64,000 nt of DNA from an uncultured Collinsella sp. (GTDB lineage: Bacteria > Actinomycetota > Coriobacteriia > Coriobacteriales > Coriobacteriaceae). A program made the translations under genes and the position numbers. The stretch covers positions 1 to 64,000 of the forward strand of contig CAAEUX010000034.1 in the NCBI GenBank assembly GCA_900759335.1, in the 5' to 3' direction. Below, piece by piece: positions 1 through 9,498 of this stretch. Under the pieces are notes generated by a model that saw only the letters and a list, made by a program, of their open reading frames with translations, ran no database searches and was not told the origin of the DNA. Each line of letters starts with the position of its first letter. The stretch's first letter is position 1.

Positions 1-63
1 AATCATTGGGTGCCGAATGATTATTCAATCCCCGTCCCAGGAAAATCATTCCGCAAGTTTTAC

Positions 64-101
64 GCAGCTAAAATAGCCCCGTCCCAAATTGACTACCCTG
101 G
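64..101. repeat. Short intergenic repeat, copy A (core CCCCGTCCCAAATT)
   Basis: This 38-bp unit carries AGCCCCGTCCCAAATT between the flanks GCAGCTAA and TTGACTACCCTGG. The same flanks, reverse-complemented, surround the same core just after the peptidase gene, and a third partial copy precedes the 67-bp palindrome near 8.07 kb. Relative to its flanks the core of this copy is inverted compared with the other two. A second hairpin, AATCATT...AATGATT, occupies the first 22 bases of the window. No function can be read from the sequence. Confidence 0.6.
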
Positions 102-143
102 CATTGGGGATACCATGGTGGCACCCTAGCGAAAGGATGTTTC

Positions 144-1232
144 ATGGCACATGTCGATGACCAGCGTGTGGCGCGCGTGCTCGATGCGCTCGAGGCTCAA
201 CACCCTGGCGCACAGCTGCTCGTAAACGACCCGTGGTCGATCTACTATCTGACCGGCTTTTATGCCGATATGTTCGAGCGTTTTTGTGGCGTGCTGCTCG
301 CGCGCGACAGCGAGCCCGTGATCTTGGTCAACGCCCTGCATCAGCTGCCCGAGTACGACAATGCCCGCGTCGCCTATCACACCGATACCGACGTCGTGAC
401 CGACGCCATCGCACGTGAGATCGACCCAGACAAGCCGCTTGGTATCGACACCGTCATGCGTTCCGGCTTTTTGATGCCCCTCATGGAGCGCCATGCCGCC
501 AGCGAGTTTTTCCTGGGCGACTTTGCCGTCACTGACGCACGCACCTACAAGGATGCCACCGAGCAGAAGCTCATGCGCGCGTCCTCGGCCGCTAACGACG
601 CTGTGATGGCCGATGTTATCAAGCTCGTCCACGAGGGCGTGACGGAGCGCGAAATTGCCGACCAGATGCTCAGTCTGTATCGCAAGCACGGCTGCGAGGG
701 CTTTAGCTTTCCGCCCATCGTGAGCTTTGGCGCCAACGCCGGCGACCCGCACCACGAGCCCGACGACACGGTACTCAAGCGTGGCGACGTGGTGCTGTTC
801 GACATTGGCGGACGCCATCGTAACTACTGCTCGGACATGACGCGCACGCTCTTTTGGGGCGAGCCGGACGAGGAGACGGCGCGCATCTACGACATCGTGC
901 GCCACGCCAACGAGGCCGCCGAGGCGCTCATCGCACCGGGCGTTCGCATGTCCGACCTGGACCACGCCGCGCGCGACGTGATCGAGGACGCAGGCTACGG
1001 CAAGTACTTCACGCATCGCCTGGGCCACTCGATCGGCCTGCAGGACCACGAGCCGGGCGACGTCTCGCTGGTCAACGAGCAGGTCGTAGAGCCAGGCATG
1101 ACGTTCTCCATCGAACCGGGCATCTACCTCCCCGGCCGCACCGGAGTCCGCATCGAGGACTTGGCCCTGGTCACCGAGTCCGGCGTCGAGATTCTCAACG
1201 CCTACCCCCACGATCCGGTCCGCTTAGGCTAA
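144..1232 (+). CDS. M24 family Xaa-Pro peptidase (aminopeptidase P / prolidase-like)
   Basis: The product (362 aa) is a cytosolic metallopeptidase of the pita-bread fold that removes or splits Xaa-Pro peptides. The N-terminal third (about 1-130) is a creatinase-like domain. The C-terminal M24 domain shows the metal-ligand pattern: Asp in DIGGRHRNYCSDMTR (two acidic ligands), His in HRLGHSIGLQDHEPG, Glu in FSIEPGIYLPGRTG and a final Glu in VRIEDLAL. No signal peptide is visible. The start follows the purine-rich AGCGAAAGGATGTTTC, with AAAGG as a modest ribosome binding site. The gene stands alone on the plus strand and is flanked by inverted copies of a short repeat. Aminopeptidase P and prolidase cannot be told apart from sequence alone. 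Confidence 0.9.
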   Translation: MAHVDDQRVARVLDALEAQHPGAQLLVNDPWSIYYLTGFYADMFERFCGVLLARDSEPVILVNALHQLPEYDNARVAYHTDTDVVTDAIAREIDPDKPLGIDTVMRSGFLMPLMERHAASEFFLGDFAVTDARTYKDATEQKLMRASSAANDAVMADVIKLVHEGVTEREIADQMLSLYRKHGCEGFSFPPIVSFGANAGDPHHEPDDTVLKRGDVVLFDIGGRHRNYCSDMTRTLFWGEPDEETARIYDIVRHANEAAEALIAPGVRMSDLDHAARDVIEDAGYGKYFTHRLGHSIGLQDHEPGDVSLVNEQVVEPGMTFSIEPGIYLPGRTGVRIEDLALVTESGVEILNAYPHDPVRLG

Positions 1233-1256
1233 CCTCATCCCCAAGTCCCCAAACTA

Positions 1257-1323
1257 AGTTGCGGTGAAATACGGACTGCTTAAGGCTTCTAGCCCATAAA
1301 ATAGTCCCTATTTCACCGCAACT
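1257..1323. repeat. 67-bp palindromic element, copy 1
   Basis: An imperfect inverted repeat whose left arm begins AGTTGCGGTGAAATACGGAC and whose right arm ends TATTTCACCGCAACT. It is one of six copies in the window, all exactly 67 bp and all intergenic. The central ~20 bases vary between copies while the arms stay complementary. It lies just after the peptidase gene and could also act as a hairpin terminator. Confidence 0.85.
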
Positions 1324-1333
1324 GCCAAGGGGA

Positions 1334-1370
1334 CCAGGGTAGTCAAAAAGCCCCGTCCCAAATTAGCTGC
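1334..1370. repeat. Short intergenic repeat, copy B (core inverted relative to copy A)
   Basis: Flanks CCAGGGTAGTCAA and TTAGCTGC match the reverse complement of copy A's flanks, but the core AAAGCCCCGTCCCAAA keeps copy A's top-strand orientation. The two units therefore form inverted repeats around the peptidase gene with an opposed core. Confidence 0.6.
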
Positions 1371-1380
1371 CCTGATGGCA

Positions 1381-1424
1381 AAACGAAAGGCCTCCCGATT
1401 CCCCAACGAGAACCGGGAGGCCTT
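1381..1424 (-). terminator. Rho-independent terminator of the Ig-like surface protein gene
   Basis: The arms GGCCTCCCGATT and AACCGGGAGGCC form a GC-rich stem. On the minus strand they are followed by TTTCGTTTTG, about 30 nt past the stop codon. Confidence 0.8.
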
Positions 1425-1454
1425 CTTGTGACCTAAAGCGCTACGCTCTCGACG

Positions 1455-4400
1455 CTACTCCGCGCGATGACGCAGCTTTTCGATCGCTGCGGCGATAAGA
1501 GCCAGCAGGCCGGTTCCGCCAAGCGCCGCGACGGTCACCGCAGTATTGTCGCCCGTCTCGGCCAGGCTTCCCTTAGCGGCCTTCTTGCCATCCTTCTTGC
1601 CCGAAGAATCCTTGGCATCGGGCTTGGCACCGTTATCCTTGCCGCCTGTCGGTTCCTGTACAACAACAGGCTCAACGACTTCAACGGTCACCGAAGCAGT
1701 GAGCTGTTGAGGCGCCGGCGTCTCCACAGTGCCATCCTCGGCAAGCGTCGCAATCACCGCGGCGTCGCCGTCAACGGGCATCGTCGCGGTAATGACGACG
1801 GTTCCGTTCTTGAGGGCCTTGACCTTACCGTTCTCGACCGTAGCGGTCGTCGGGTCGGACGAGGCCCACGTCACGTTACCACGCAGCAGCGCGCCATCAG
1901 CCGCATTGCTCGCCGCGGCAGCAAGGTCAATTGCCTTGCCGCGCTCTACCTTGAGCACGGTTTCGGCAGTCGTGGCCTTGCCGTTTTGGTCAACGATAAC
2001 GAGGCCCTTGGCCGCCGGGCGCGGCTTAACGCGCACCATGCAGCTGACCGTAAGCTCCGTGCCGCGAACCTTACCGCCCACGGTCACATCATCGGCACCC
2101 CAATCCAGTGTGGGGACATTCTCCCAATCGACGTCGTAGTCCTCCTGGCTGCCGTCCTTCATCATCACGGAGACCTTCTTGGGCAGCGCCTTCAGCACAT
2201 CGGCGGCTGAGCTTGCCTCAAACACCTCAACGGGAGCGAACGTCGCAGGCCTCACGGGAATCTCGCTTGCTGGCGTCTCGACGACCAGCTTGCAGGTCGC
2301 CTTGAGCGTCGTGCCCTCAACGGAGCCCTCGAGCGTGTACTCGCCGACAGAGGGAAGCTGCTTGTCCAGGCCATCCGTATTCCATGTGACCACGGCCTCA
2401 TCCGTGTGGCCATCGGAGTACGTCACGGCAACCTTCTTGGGCAGCTGCCCCGTCACGGTGTCGGCCTTGGCATCGCGCTCAACCGTAATCTGCGGCACAT
2501 CGGCTACCTTATTGATCGTCGTCGTGGAGGTGACGACAACTTCGACAGGCAGGTTGCCGTTCACCGTCACGCCCTTGGCGACGACGCTGTTGCCGTACGC
2601 CGCAGCCGCGGCGGGAACCTCAGACCACGTAACCTCGGACTCCGCCTTCGTCTTACCGTCTTTCATAAGGACCGTCGCCTTAACGCCCTTGAGTGCTTCG
2701 CGCACCGCATCGGCAGACGCGCCCTCGGGAACGGAAATTCCGGCAATAGGCTCAACGGACGCCGGAATCTCGGCATCGCTCTTCACGACCGTAATCGTGC
2801 ACTTGGCCTTAACCGAAGTGCCCTCTACCTTGCCCTCAAGCGCAACATCGCCCAGCTTGCCCAAGGCATCTGCCGTAAGCGGGGTCTTATCCCACGTAAC
2901 GGCGGCAGTCTTCGTCGAGCCGTCGGACATGTTGAGGGTCACCTGGGCAGGCAGCACGATGTCAGCAGCAGCCGTGTTGCGGGCAACCGAAAGCTTGATG
3001 TCAGCGACGCTCTCTACGACCGGCACTAGGTTGACCGTGGCGTTTACGTCATAATTGCCGACCTTAGTCTTGCCCGTAACGACAAAGCTTGTACCGTCAT
3101 TCTTAATGGTGACGGCCTCCTTGGGAGCAGTCCAGTCGATCTTCGAATCGACCTCGGATCCGTCCTTCATGGCGACCTTCACGGTCTTGGGCAGCGCTGC
3201 CACAACGGCATCGGGCTTCGCCCCGTCGTCGAGCGTCACAGCGTCAACCGTACCAGCCAGGTGATCAGGAATCTCACGCAGCGGTTTGACGACCTTGATA
3301 GTGCACTCAACCTTTTGATCGGTACCGGCAACCGTACCCTTAACCGTAACTTCACCTTCCTTGGCAAAGTCCTTGTCGGAAAGGCCCTTGGTATCCCACG
3401 TTACATCGGCTTCGGAGTCGGTATCGTCAGAGTAGATTGCCGTGACCGTGTCGGGCAGCTTGGCCAAGGCATCAGCTGTCTTGGTATCGCGCTCGACCTC
3501 AATCTCGTCAACGGTATCAAAGCCCACGATATGCGCCGTCACCTTGACCTGAGCCTTAACGGTCATGCCGTTGTCCGTAAGGCCCGTGACCTCAAACTCA
3601 GTACCGGCACAGCCCAGGCTGTCGACCTGAGACCACTTAACGGGCGTCTCATTCTTGGTCTTGCCGTCCTTCATGACCACCGTCACCTTGGACGGCAGCT
3701 TTTCCATAAGGTCGCTGACCTTAGCATTGTCCGCAATCTCAATAGCATCGATCGGCTCGACGTGGTCGGGCGTCTGGGCATCCTGATCCACCACGGTCAC
3801 ATTGCAGGTCACCTTGGCACCGTTGAGCTTAACCGTGCCCGTGATCTCCACGGTGCCGGTTCCGTTGAGCAGCTTGTCCGTAACGTTAGAAAGATCCCAA
3901 ACGTCAATGTCGAGCAAATCGGTCGAGCCGTCGGAGTAAGTCGCAACAACTTGCTTGGGCATCTGGGCGTACAGATCCTGCTTGGACGTGCCCTTGGCAA
4001 CGCTAAACGACTTGGCCTCGAGCTTGGTAATGGTTCGCGGCGCCTCGGAGACGTTGACGTACACGATGGCATTGACGTTGTCGACATCCTTGAGCTTGCC
4101 GACGAGTTTATACGTACCCTTCCTGGCGAGCGGCTTGGAGAGGTCGATGCCGTCGGTGTCGGTCCACTTTTCGATCTCGATGCCGCCTAAACTGCCCCGA
4201 GTATCCCGCGCTGAGCCATCCGAGAAATATACGGACACGGCATCTGGCAGCTCCAGCATCGATCCGACCGTGGTGTTGACCACGACTGCCTCGGGCTGCA
4301 GCGCAACCTTCTTTGCCTTCTTATCGGCAACCGTCACCTTGGCAGTCACGTTGCCGTTCTCATCCACGCCGACCTTTTGGCCGTCATCGTCAAGCAGCGC

Positions 4401-7400
4401 CATAACGGCAGCGGCATCAAAGCCGACCACATGGCCCGTCGCATAGAACGTGCCGGGCTGCTCGTACTTCTCGGGCGCAATCGGATCCCAATCAATAGCC
4501 GCCGTCGAAACGGAGCCGTCGCTCATCTCGACCGCCATCTTGGAAGGCATGGCAGGCGCAGTGCCCGCCTTGGTGGTCACTGCGGTCTCGCCGTTATCGA
4601 TTGCCTTCTCAACGCCTTGGATAACGATCTTGGTCTGAACAGTGAGACCGGTGTTGGTGCCGTCACCGTATCCGTCGAGGCCGCTTGCAAACAGCGTGCC
4701 AGACACTGTCGTGACCTGACCCGGCTCTCCGGTATAAACCGAGGGACGAACGTAATCCCATTGAACCTGGGCATTATGAGTTTTACCGTCGCTCGTGGCA
4801 ACTGAGACATTCCACGGCAGCTCGGGAACGACGCCATTGGCCGTGGTAATGCGTTCAGGAACGGCAATAGAGGTGACAGAGCAGACATCGACAGTGATCG
4901 TCGCCTTGGCACCACCTTGGAGCTTGCCCTTCACCTTAAACGAACCGTCCTTGGCATACGCGTCTTCGGCAACGCGGTCCCATGTGACCTTTTCGCGCTG
5001 GGGCTCAGAAGACACATCGTTGTCGTATAGAACCTCAAGGTATTCCGGCAACATCGGCTTGGTGCCGGGGACGGTCCATATGGTTCCGCCCTGCACCGAG
5101 GTCGCCTTACTCGCGATCTTAACGGTGGCAGTGATCGGAACGTCGACCGTCTGCATGCCGTTCCCCGTGCTAATGCTAATTGTTGCAGTGCCGCGGACCA
5201 CGCCGCCCTGGGTCCAATCGAAGCCCTTCGTGTTCCACTTGGCCTCGGCGTATTTGTGCGAATAATCCGGATGCTCGACCGCATCGGGACTGACAAGATC
5301 GACATAGCTGGGAAGCATGGCGGTGCCGTCGCTGCCCTTGAGCACCGTAATGGTTTGCGGCTGAGCCTCCCAGTTTTTAGTCACGATGACATGGACCTTC
5401 ACGGGGATTTTCGTTCCGGCGACCGTTCCGGTAATCGTGCAGTCCTTCTGGGGGCACCTATCGTAGGTATCCCAGTTGACGCCGAGACTGTCAAAAGTCG
5501 TTCCGTCCTGCAATGCGCCGGACACGTAGAAGTAGTCCAGATTGACTTCCTCACCGGGATAGATAACGCGCCAGTCCTCGTACGACTGTCCAAGCGTCAC
5601 GCCGTTATCGCTGTAGTTGTTGACACCCTTGACCTCGCCGCACACCGCAGTCGCATGGATCTTTGCCAGCGAGTCGGCGACCGTACCGGTAATTTCGTAC
5701 TCGCCCGGTTTGCCGTCCAACAGCTCTTGAGGAAACTCATCCCAGCTATAAGGCTGTCCCGAGGAATACCTGGGGTAGTAGGAGCTACCGTCAGACAAAT
5801 ACAGATCGGACAGATAGCGCGGAGCCAGAAGTCCGGCGCCGGGAATATAGGGAATCTTGCCGATGTTGCTGTCCTCGAGATCGCAGACGTTGACCGTCGC
5901 CGTAGCCGGAATGTTAGAGCCGGTAAAATATCCGCTAACCGTAATCTGGCCAAGGTTCTTTAGGGCGTCCTGACTAATCGTCGACCACTGAACGGGGAAA
6001 TTGCCTCGCGAGCCATTCCACATCGTGGCCTCGATTGAACCCGGCATATTGGGCTGGCAACCGATAAGCGTGCTTGTCGATGTCGAGGAAGGCATCTGCA
6101 GGGCGCGGACGGAGATGGTCGCCGTGACTCGGTTGCTGTCACCCAGCTCCACCTGAGTAGACGATGAAGATGAGGTATTGGTCCAATACGACAGCGAACC
6201 GGAAAGCTTAAACGACCCCTCACTTGCCACCTGCGTGTCCAAAATAGGGTCCCACGCAATGTTGCACTGCTTCTTTGTACCGTCGGTGAATGCAACCTCA
6301 ACGCTGTAGGGAAGACCGCCGCCCGTTGTAGGACGTACGCCGACGGGCGTGTTAACGGGAGCAAGAGCGTCGATAGAGGCAACTTCTTTGACCTCGACCT
6401 GAGCAGTTACCTTTAGGCCATTAGCGGCTGAAGATTCGTTATATGTCACAAGCGTGCCCGTGACCGTATAGGTGCCTGCCTTTTGGAATTGAGACACGTC
6501 GGCGTTGTCCCAGTTAACCTGATAACCTTGGGTGTATGTAGTGTTATTTGACTGCGTAAACGGGAAATAGACATACGTGCTAAGAGGAGAAATGTCGCCG
6601 ACCACGCGCTCGAACCTCAGAGAATTAAGATCGAGTACGTCCTTAGGATCTTTGACGGTAACGGTGCAGGTAACCTCACGGTAATCAAAACCGTTTAGTT
6701 TACCTTTAACCGTAAACGAGCCCACCTTAGAGTAAAGCGACGCGTCGAAAGAATCCCAAGACACCGGGATCTGCTCGGTGGCCCCGCTATCAAAGACAAC
6801 CGAAGCAGAATACGGCAGAGACGGGACCTCACCAGTTAGGGTCGTACACGTCAACTCGGTCTGGACGCTCTTAACAGAGCGGACTGCGACCGTGCACTGT
6901 GCGAGCATAGAGGGATAGCTCTTCAAATGTCCCTCGACAACAAAGGTTCCTTCCTTTTGGTACTGATCAGCCGAGATCTCATTCCACTCAACAGGGCATA
7001 TATAAGATTGACCATTTGAATAATTGACCGAAATGCTGGACGGAAGCGCGGGAGCAATACCAGCTGCAGTCCATACCCATGAGCCATTACTGGTTGAACG
7101 GGGAACGTACACCTTAAGTACACCGCTCACTTCGTACGGCTCCGCGAGCGTGATCCAGTTGTTGTTCACGCTAACGCCGGTAATCTGTCCGGTAATGGGG
7201 ACTTCGGATTCCTCCGTCGCCGTATCAAATGCCGTCTGCGACTTTTCGTCCCAATCAACATACGCCGAGGTCTCGGTGCCATCCGACAGCTTTACCTTAA
7301 CGCTCGAAGATTGGATCTGGCCGTAGTAATCGGCACCGACATATTTTTCCAGAATCGGGTTGGCGTCGATCGACTCGACCGTAATGCCACTTTCGTTGCT

Positions 7401-7907
7401 CGTCTCTGTGACATCAGGGGCGTTTACTGCCGCCGGATCTACCACTGCCGGGTCCGCCGTAACAGCTTCGACAACCACGCGCTGCTTGACCGTCTGCGTG
7501 GTGCCGTCGACGGTACCCTCAAACTCATACGAGCCGGCAGGCAGCTGCGCCAAGGTTGCCGGAGCATCGGCGCCGTTCAGCTTCCAGATGACGTTTTCCT
7601 GCTTGGTGGTACCGCTCTCGTAGGTTGCCGTTACAGTTTGGGGCAGCGTGGCGTCGGATCCCTCGGCAACATGTAGCTCGTTCAGGCTGGCAAAAGAGGC
7701 GATCTTGTCTTCACTCTGGTCTTGCGAGGTTGCCTGACCGGTGTCCGCAGACGCGGCAGCCGCACCCGTCGCATCGCTTTGCTCTGCAACGACTTGGGTA
7801 GTATCACCCTGCATCATCTCGGCGAACGCCTGCGGCGGCACCGAGCCGACCGTCATCGTCAGAGCCAGACCCGCGGTAATGGCCGCGTTGACATGCCTTC
7901 TGTTCAT
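1455..7907 (-). CDS. Giant Ig-like repeat cell-wall protein with LPXTG-type anchor
   Basis: A 2150-residue secreted surface protein, probably an adhesin-like stalk. The chosen ATG has the strong site GGGAGGAAAC directly upstream and starts a signal peptide (NRRHVNAAITAGLALTM...QAFA); the longer upstream ORF extension has no signal character. After a Thr/Gln/Ala-rich segment the protein is built from many tandem modules of about 70-100 residues with the recurrent pattern 'hydrophobic-SDG(S/T)...V-x-W(D/N)...G-x-(V)-x-G', typical of bacterial Ig-like domain group 4 (Big_4). One group-2-like module (SSDPTTATVENGKVKALKNG) lies near the end. The C-terminus has a Lys/Asp-rich linker, the sortase motif LAETGD (first Pro replaced by Ala), a hydrophobic helix and the basic tail KLRHRAE. 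No enzymatic domain is seen. The ligand is unknown. Confidence 0.9.
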   Translation of the reverse strand: MNRRHVNAAITAGLALTMTVGSVPPQAFAEMMQGDTTQVVAEQSDATGAAAASADTGQATSQDQSEDKIASFASLNELHVAEGSDATLPQTVTATYESGTTKQENVIWKLNGADAPATLAQLPAGSYEFEGTVDGTTQTVKQRVVVEAVTADPAVVDPAAVNAPDVTETSNESGITVESIDANPILEKYVGADYYGQIQSSSVKVKLSDGTETSAYVDWDEKSQTAFDTATEESEVPITGQITGVSVNNNWITLAEPYEVSGVLKVYVPRSTSNGSWVWTAAGIAPALPSSISVNYSNGQSYICPVEWNEISADQYQKEGTFVVEGHLKSYPSMLAQCTVAVRSVKSVQTELTCTTLTGEVPSLPYSASVVFDSGATEQIPVSWDSFDASLYSKVGSFTVKGKLNGFDYREVTCTVTVKDPKDVLDLNSLRFERVVGDISPLSTYVYFPFTQSNNTTYTQGYQVNWDNADVSQFQKAGTYTVTGTLVTYNESSAANGLKVTAQVEVKEVASIDALAPVNTPVGVRPTTGGGLPYSVEVAFTDGTKKQCNIAWDPILDTQVASEGSFKLSGSLSYWTNTSSSSSTQVELGDSNRVTATISVRALQMPSSTSTSTLIGCQPNMPGSIEATMWNGSRGNFPVQWSTISQDALKNLGQITVSGYFTGSNIPATATVNVCDLEDSNIGKIPYIPGAGLLAPRYLSDLYLSDGSSYYPRYSSGQPYSWDEFPQELLDGKPGEYEITGTVADSLAKIHATAVCGEVKGVNNYSDNGVTLGQSYEDWRVIYPGEEVNLDYFYVSGALQDGTTFDSLGVNWDTYDRCPQKDCTITGTVAGTKIPVKVHVIVTKNWEAQPQTITVLKGSDGTAMLPSYVDLVSPDAVEHPDYSHKYAEAKWNTKGFDWTQGGVVRGTATISISTGNGMQTVDVPITATVKIASKATSVQGGTIWTVPGTKPMLPEYLEVLYDNDVSSEPQREKVTWDRVAEDAYAKDGSFKVKGKLQGGAKATITVDVCSVTSIAVPERITTANGVVPELPWNVSVATSDGKTHNAQVQWDYVRPSVYTGEPGQVTTVSGTLFASGLDGYGDGTNTGLTVQTKIVIQGVEKAIDNGETAVTTKAGTAPAMPSKMAVEMSDGSVSTAAIDWDPIAPEKYEQPGTFYATGHVVGFDAAAVMALLDDDGQKVGVDENGNVTAKVTVADKKAKKVALQPEAVVVNTTVGSMLELPDAVSVYFSDGSARDTRGSLGGIEIEKWTDTDGIDLSKPLARKGTYKLVGKLKDVDNVNAIVYVNVSEAPRTITKLEAKSFSVAKGTSKQDLYAQMPKQVVATYSDGSTDLLDIDVWDLSNVTDKLLNGTGTVEITGTVKLNGAKVTCNVTVVDQDAQTPDHVEPIDAIEIADNAKVSDLMEKLPSKVTVVMKDGKTKNETPVKWSQVDSLGCAGTEFEVTGLTDNGMTVKAQVKVTAHIVGFDTVDEIEVERDTKTADALAKLPDTVTAIYSDDTDSEADVTWDTKGLSDKDFAKEGEVTVKGTVAGTDQKVECTIKVVKPLREIPDHLAGTVDAVTLDDGAKPDAVVAALPKTVKVAMKDGSEVDSKIDWTAPKEAVTIKNDGTSFVVTGKTKVGNYDVNATVNLVPVVESVADIKLSVARNTAAADIVLPAQVTLNMSDGSTKTAAVTWDKTPLTADALGKLGDVALEGKVEGTSVKAKCTITVVKSDAEIPASVEPIAGISVPEGASADAVREALKGVKATVLMKDGKTKAESEVTWSEVPAAAAAYGNSVVAKGVTVNGNLPVEVVVTSTTTINKVADVPQITVERDAKADTVTGQLPKKVAVTYSDGHTDEAVVTWNTDGLDKQLPSVGEYTLEGSVEGTTLKATCKLVVETPASEIPVRPATFAPVEVFEASSAADVLKALPKKVSVMMKDGSQEDYDVDWENVPTLDWGADDVTVGGKVRGTELTVSCMVRVKPRPAAKGLVIVDQNGKATTAETVLKVERGKAIDLAAAASNAADGALLRGNVTWASSDPTTATVENGKVKALKNGTVVITATMPVDGDAAVIATLAEDGTVETPAPQQLTASVTVEVVEPVVVQEPTGGKDNGAKPDAKDSSGKKDGKKAAKGSLAETGDNTAVTVAALGGTGLLALIAAAIEKLRHRAE

Positions 7908-8045
7908 GTTTCCTCCCGACACGCTCAACGGACCAAACAGCACTGGTCCGATTGGCAAGTTAAGTTGAGCGTATCCTTCGCCAATGGAGGTTTGCAATAT
8001 GCTACGGGTTAAGCGGCATAAATGGTTTCGTAAACGGGCACGCAA

Positions 8046-8072
8046 GGGCAGCTAATTTGGGACGGGGCTTTT
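8046..8072. repeat. Short intergenic repeat, copy C (partial)
   Basis: AGGGCAGCTAATTTGGGACG followed by GGGCTTTT is the reverse complement of one flank plus the core of copy B. It ends where the second 67-bp palindrome begins, so the two repeat families are nested side by side here. Confidence 0.55.
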
Positions 8073-8073
8073 G

Positions 8074-8140
8074 AGTTGCGGTGATATACGGACTGTTTGA
8101 GGCTTCTGGCTTGTAAAACAGTCCGTATATCACCGCAACT
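8074..8140. repeat. 67-bp palindromic element, copy 2
   Basis: The arms AGTTGCGGTGATATACGGAC and GTCCGTATATCACCGCAACT form a long near-perfect stem. Compared with the consensus, GAAAT has become GATAT on the left and ATTTC has become ATATC on the right, a compensatory change. It lies between the folC 3' end and the promoter region of the wall-protein gene. Confidence 0.9.
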
Positions 8141-8154
8141 GATGAGGGGATGGG

Positions 8155-9498
8155 TTAGCGCAGCAGACCGGCTACTTCGCCGGCTAGGGTGATGGTGCCG
8201 GCTGCCACGAAGGACTCGCCCGCGGCATCGAAGGCGGCGAGAGCCTCGGACACGCTCGTGTACACGCCTGCGAGCTTATCGGCGTCCACAAGGGCGGCGA
8301 GCTCCTCTGCCGGCAGGGCGCGATCGGAATCGGTCTGCGTCACGACCACGCGGGGGAACGCCGGAACCAGAACGTCAACGATACCCGCCACGTCCTTATC
8401 GGCCAGCGCGGCACACAGCAGCGTGGGGCGGTTCTCCACGCACGGATCGATCTCGTCCAGCGCGCTCACAAAGTTCTCGCAGCTCTGAGGGTTATGGCAG
8501 GCGTCGATCAGCTTGAGCGGACCAGTTCCCAGCACATCAAATCGACCCGGCGTGGGGCAGCCCATAAGCGACGCATCGAGCTTGTCATGGTCGAGCTCGC
8601 GGCCCAGATAGCCCTCGCACAGCATAATCGCACACGCAGCATTCTGCGGCTGATACGCTGGCTTAACCATGCTCGACGTATAGATCGCACGCGGCGTGGT
8701 GCAGCTAAACTCAACCGTATCGCCCACGTGCTCCGGCACCTTGGTCGTGGCGTGGCTGACCACCAGCGGCACCACATCACACTCTCGACAACGGGCATCC
8801 ATCACGCGCTGAACGCTCGCCTCATGCGTGCCCTCGCCCAGCACAACCAGGCGTCCGGGCTTAATGACCGCAGCCTTCTCCCCCGCAATGGCCTCGAGCG
8901 TATCGCCCAAAATACGTGTGTGATCGAGCCCAATGCCTGTAATGGCCACGGCGACAGGATCGGTCGCACTCGTAGCATCCCAGCGTCCGCCCATGCCGAC
9001 CTCAAGCACGGCCACGTCCACGCAAGCCTCGGCAAACACCACCAGTGCAGCAGCCGTCAGCAGGTCAAACGGCGTGATGGTATAGGCGCGCTCCCCCGCC
9101 GCCATACGACGGGCATTCACGCGATGCCCCGCCTCAACAGCTGCCGAAACGCCACGGGCAAAGGCCTCATCGCTCACAACGCGCCCGTCAACCTCCATGC
9201 GCTCGGGATAGCGCACCAGCTGCGGCGACGTATACAGCGCGGTCTTGAGCCCCTCACCACGAAGAATGGCAGCCGAAAAACGCGTAGTCGAAGTCTTTCC
9301 ATTGGTGCCGGCAACCTGAATGCAATCGAAGTACTCGTCCGGACGCCCCAGCTCATCGAGCATATCGACAACCGTCTCAAGCAGAGGACCAGCATCCCCA
9401 GAAATCCGCCCCGTATCAGCAGCCAGCCCAACAGCCTCATCAAACGAAAGCAACTCAAACGAGAAAGGAACGACATACGACCCAGAACGCTTAGCCAT
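8155..9498 (-). CDS. folC: Bifunctional folylpolyglutamate / dihydrofolate synthase
   Basis: FolC ligates glutamate to dihydropteroate and/or adds gamma-linked glutamates to reduced folates, using ATP, in the cytosol. The 447-residue product has the Mur-ligase-like P-loop GTNGKTSTTRF near residue 65, the motif GLDHTRILGDTLEAIAGEKA around 190-210, and the C-terminal-domain motif DACHNPQSCENF. I chose the ATG encoding MAKRSGS because GAGGGG lies about 10 nt upstream; an ATG seven codons earlier (MLRGLW) has no such site. It lies 275 nt downstream of valS on the same strand, behind a structured leader ending in a terminator-like hairpin. Confidence 0.93.
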   Translation of the reverse strand: MAKRSGSYVVPFSFELLSFDEAVGLAADTGRISGDAGPLLETVVDMLDELGRPDEYFDCIQVAGTNGKTSTTRFSAAILRGEGLKTALYTSPQLVRYPERMEVDGRVVSDEAFARGVSAAVEAGHRVNARRMAAGERAYTITPFDLLTAAALVVFAEACVDVAVLEVGMGGRWDATSATDPVAVAITGIGLDHTRILGDTLEAIAGEKAAVIKPGRLVVLGEGTHEASVQRVMDARCRECDVVPLVVSHATTKVPEHVGDTVEFSCTTPRAIYTSSMVKPAYQPQNAACAIMLCEGYLGRELDHDKLDASLMGCPTPGRFDVLGTGPLKLIDACHNPQSCENFVSALDEIDPCVENRPTLLCAALADKDVAGIVDVLVPAFPRVVVTQTDSDRALPAEELAALVDADKLAGVYTSVSEALAAFDAAGESFVAAGTITLAGEVAGLLR

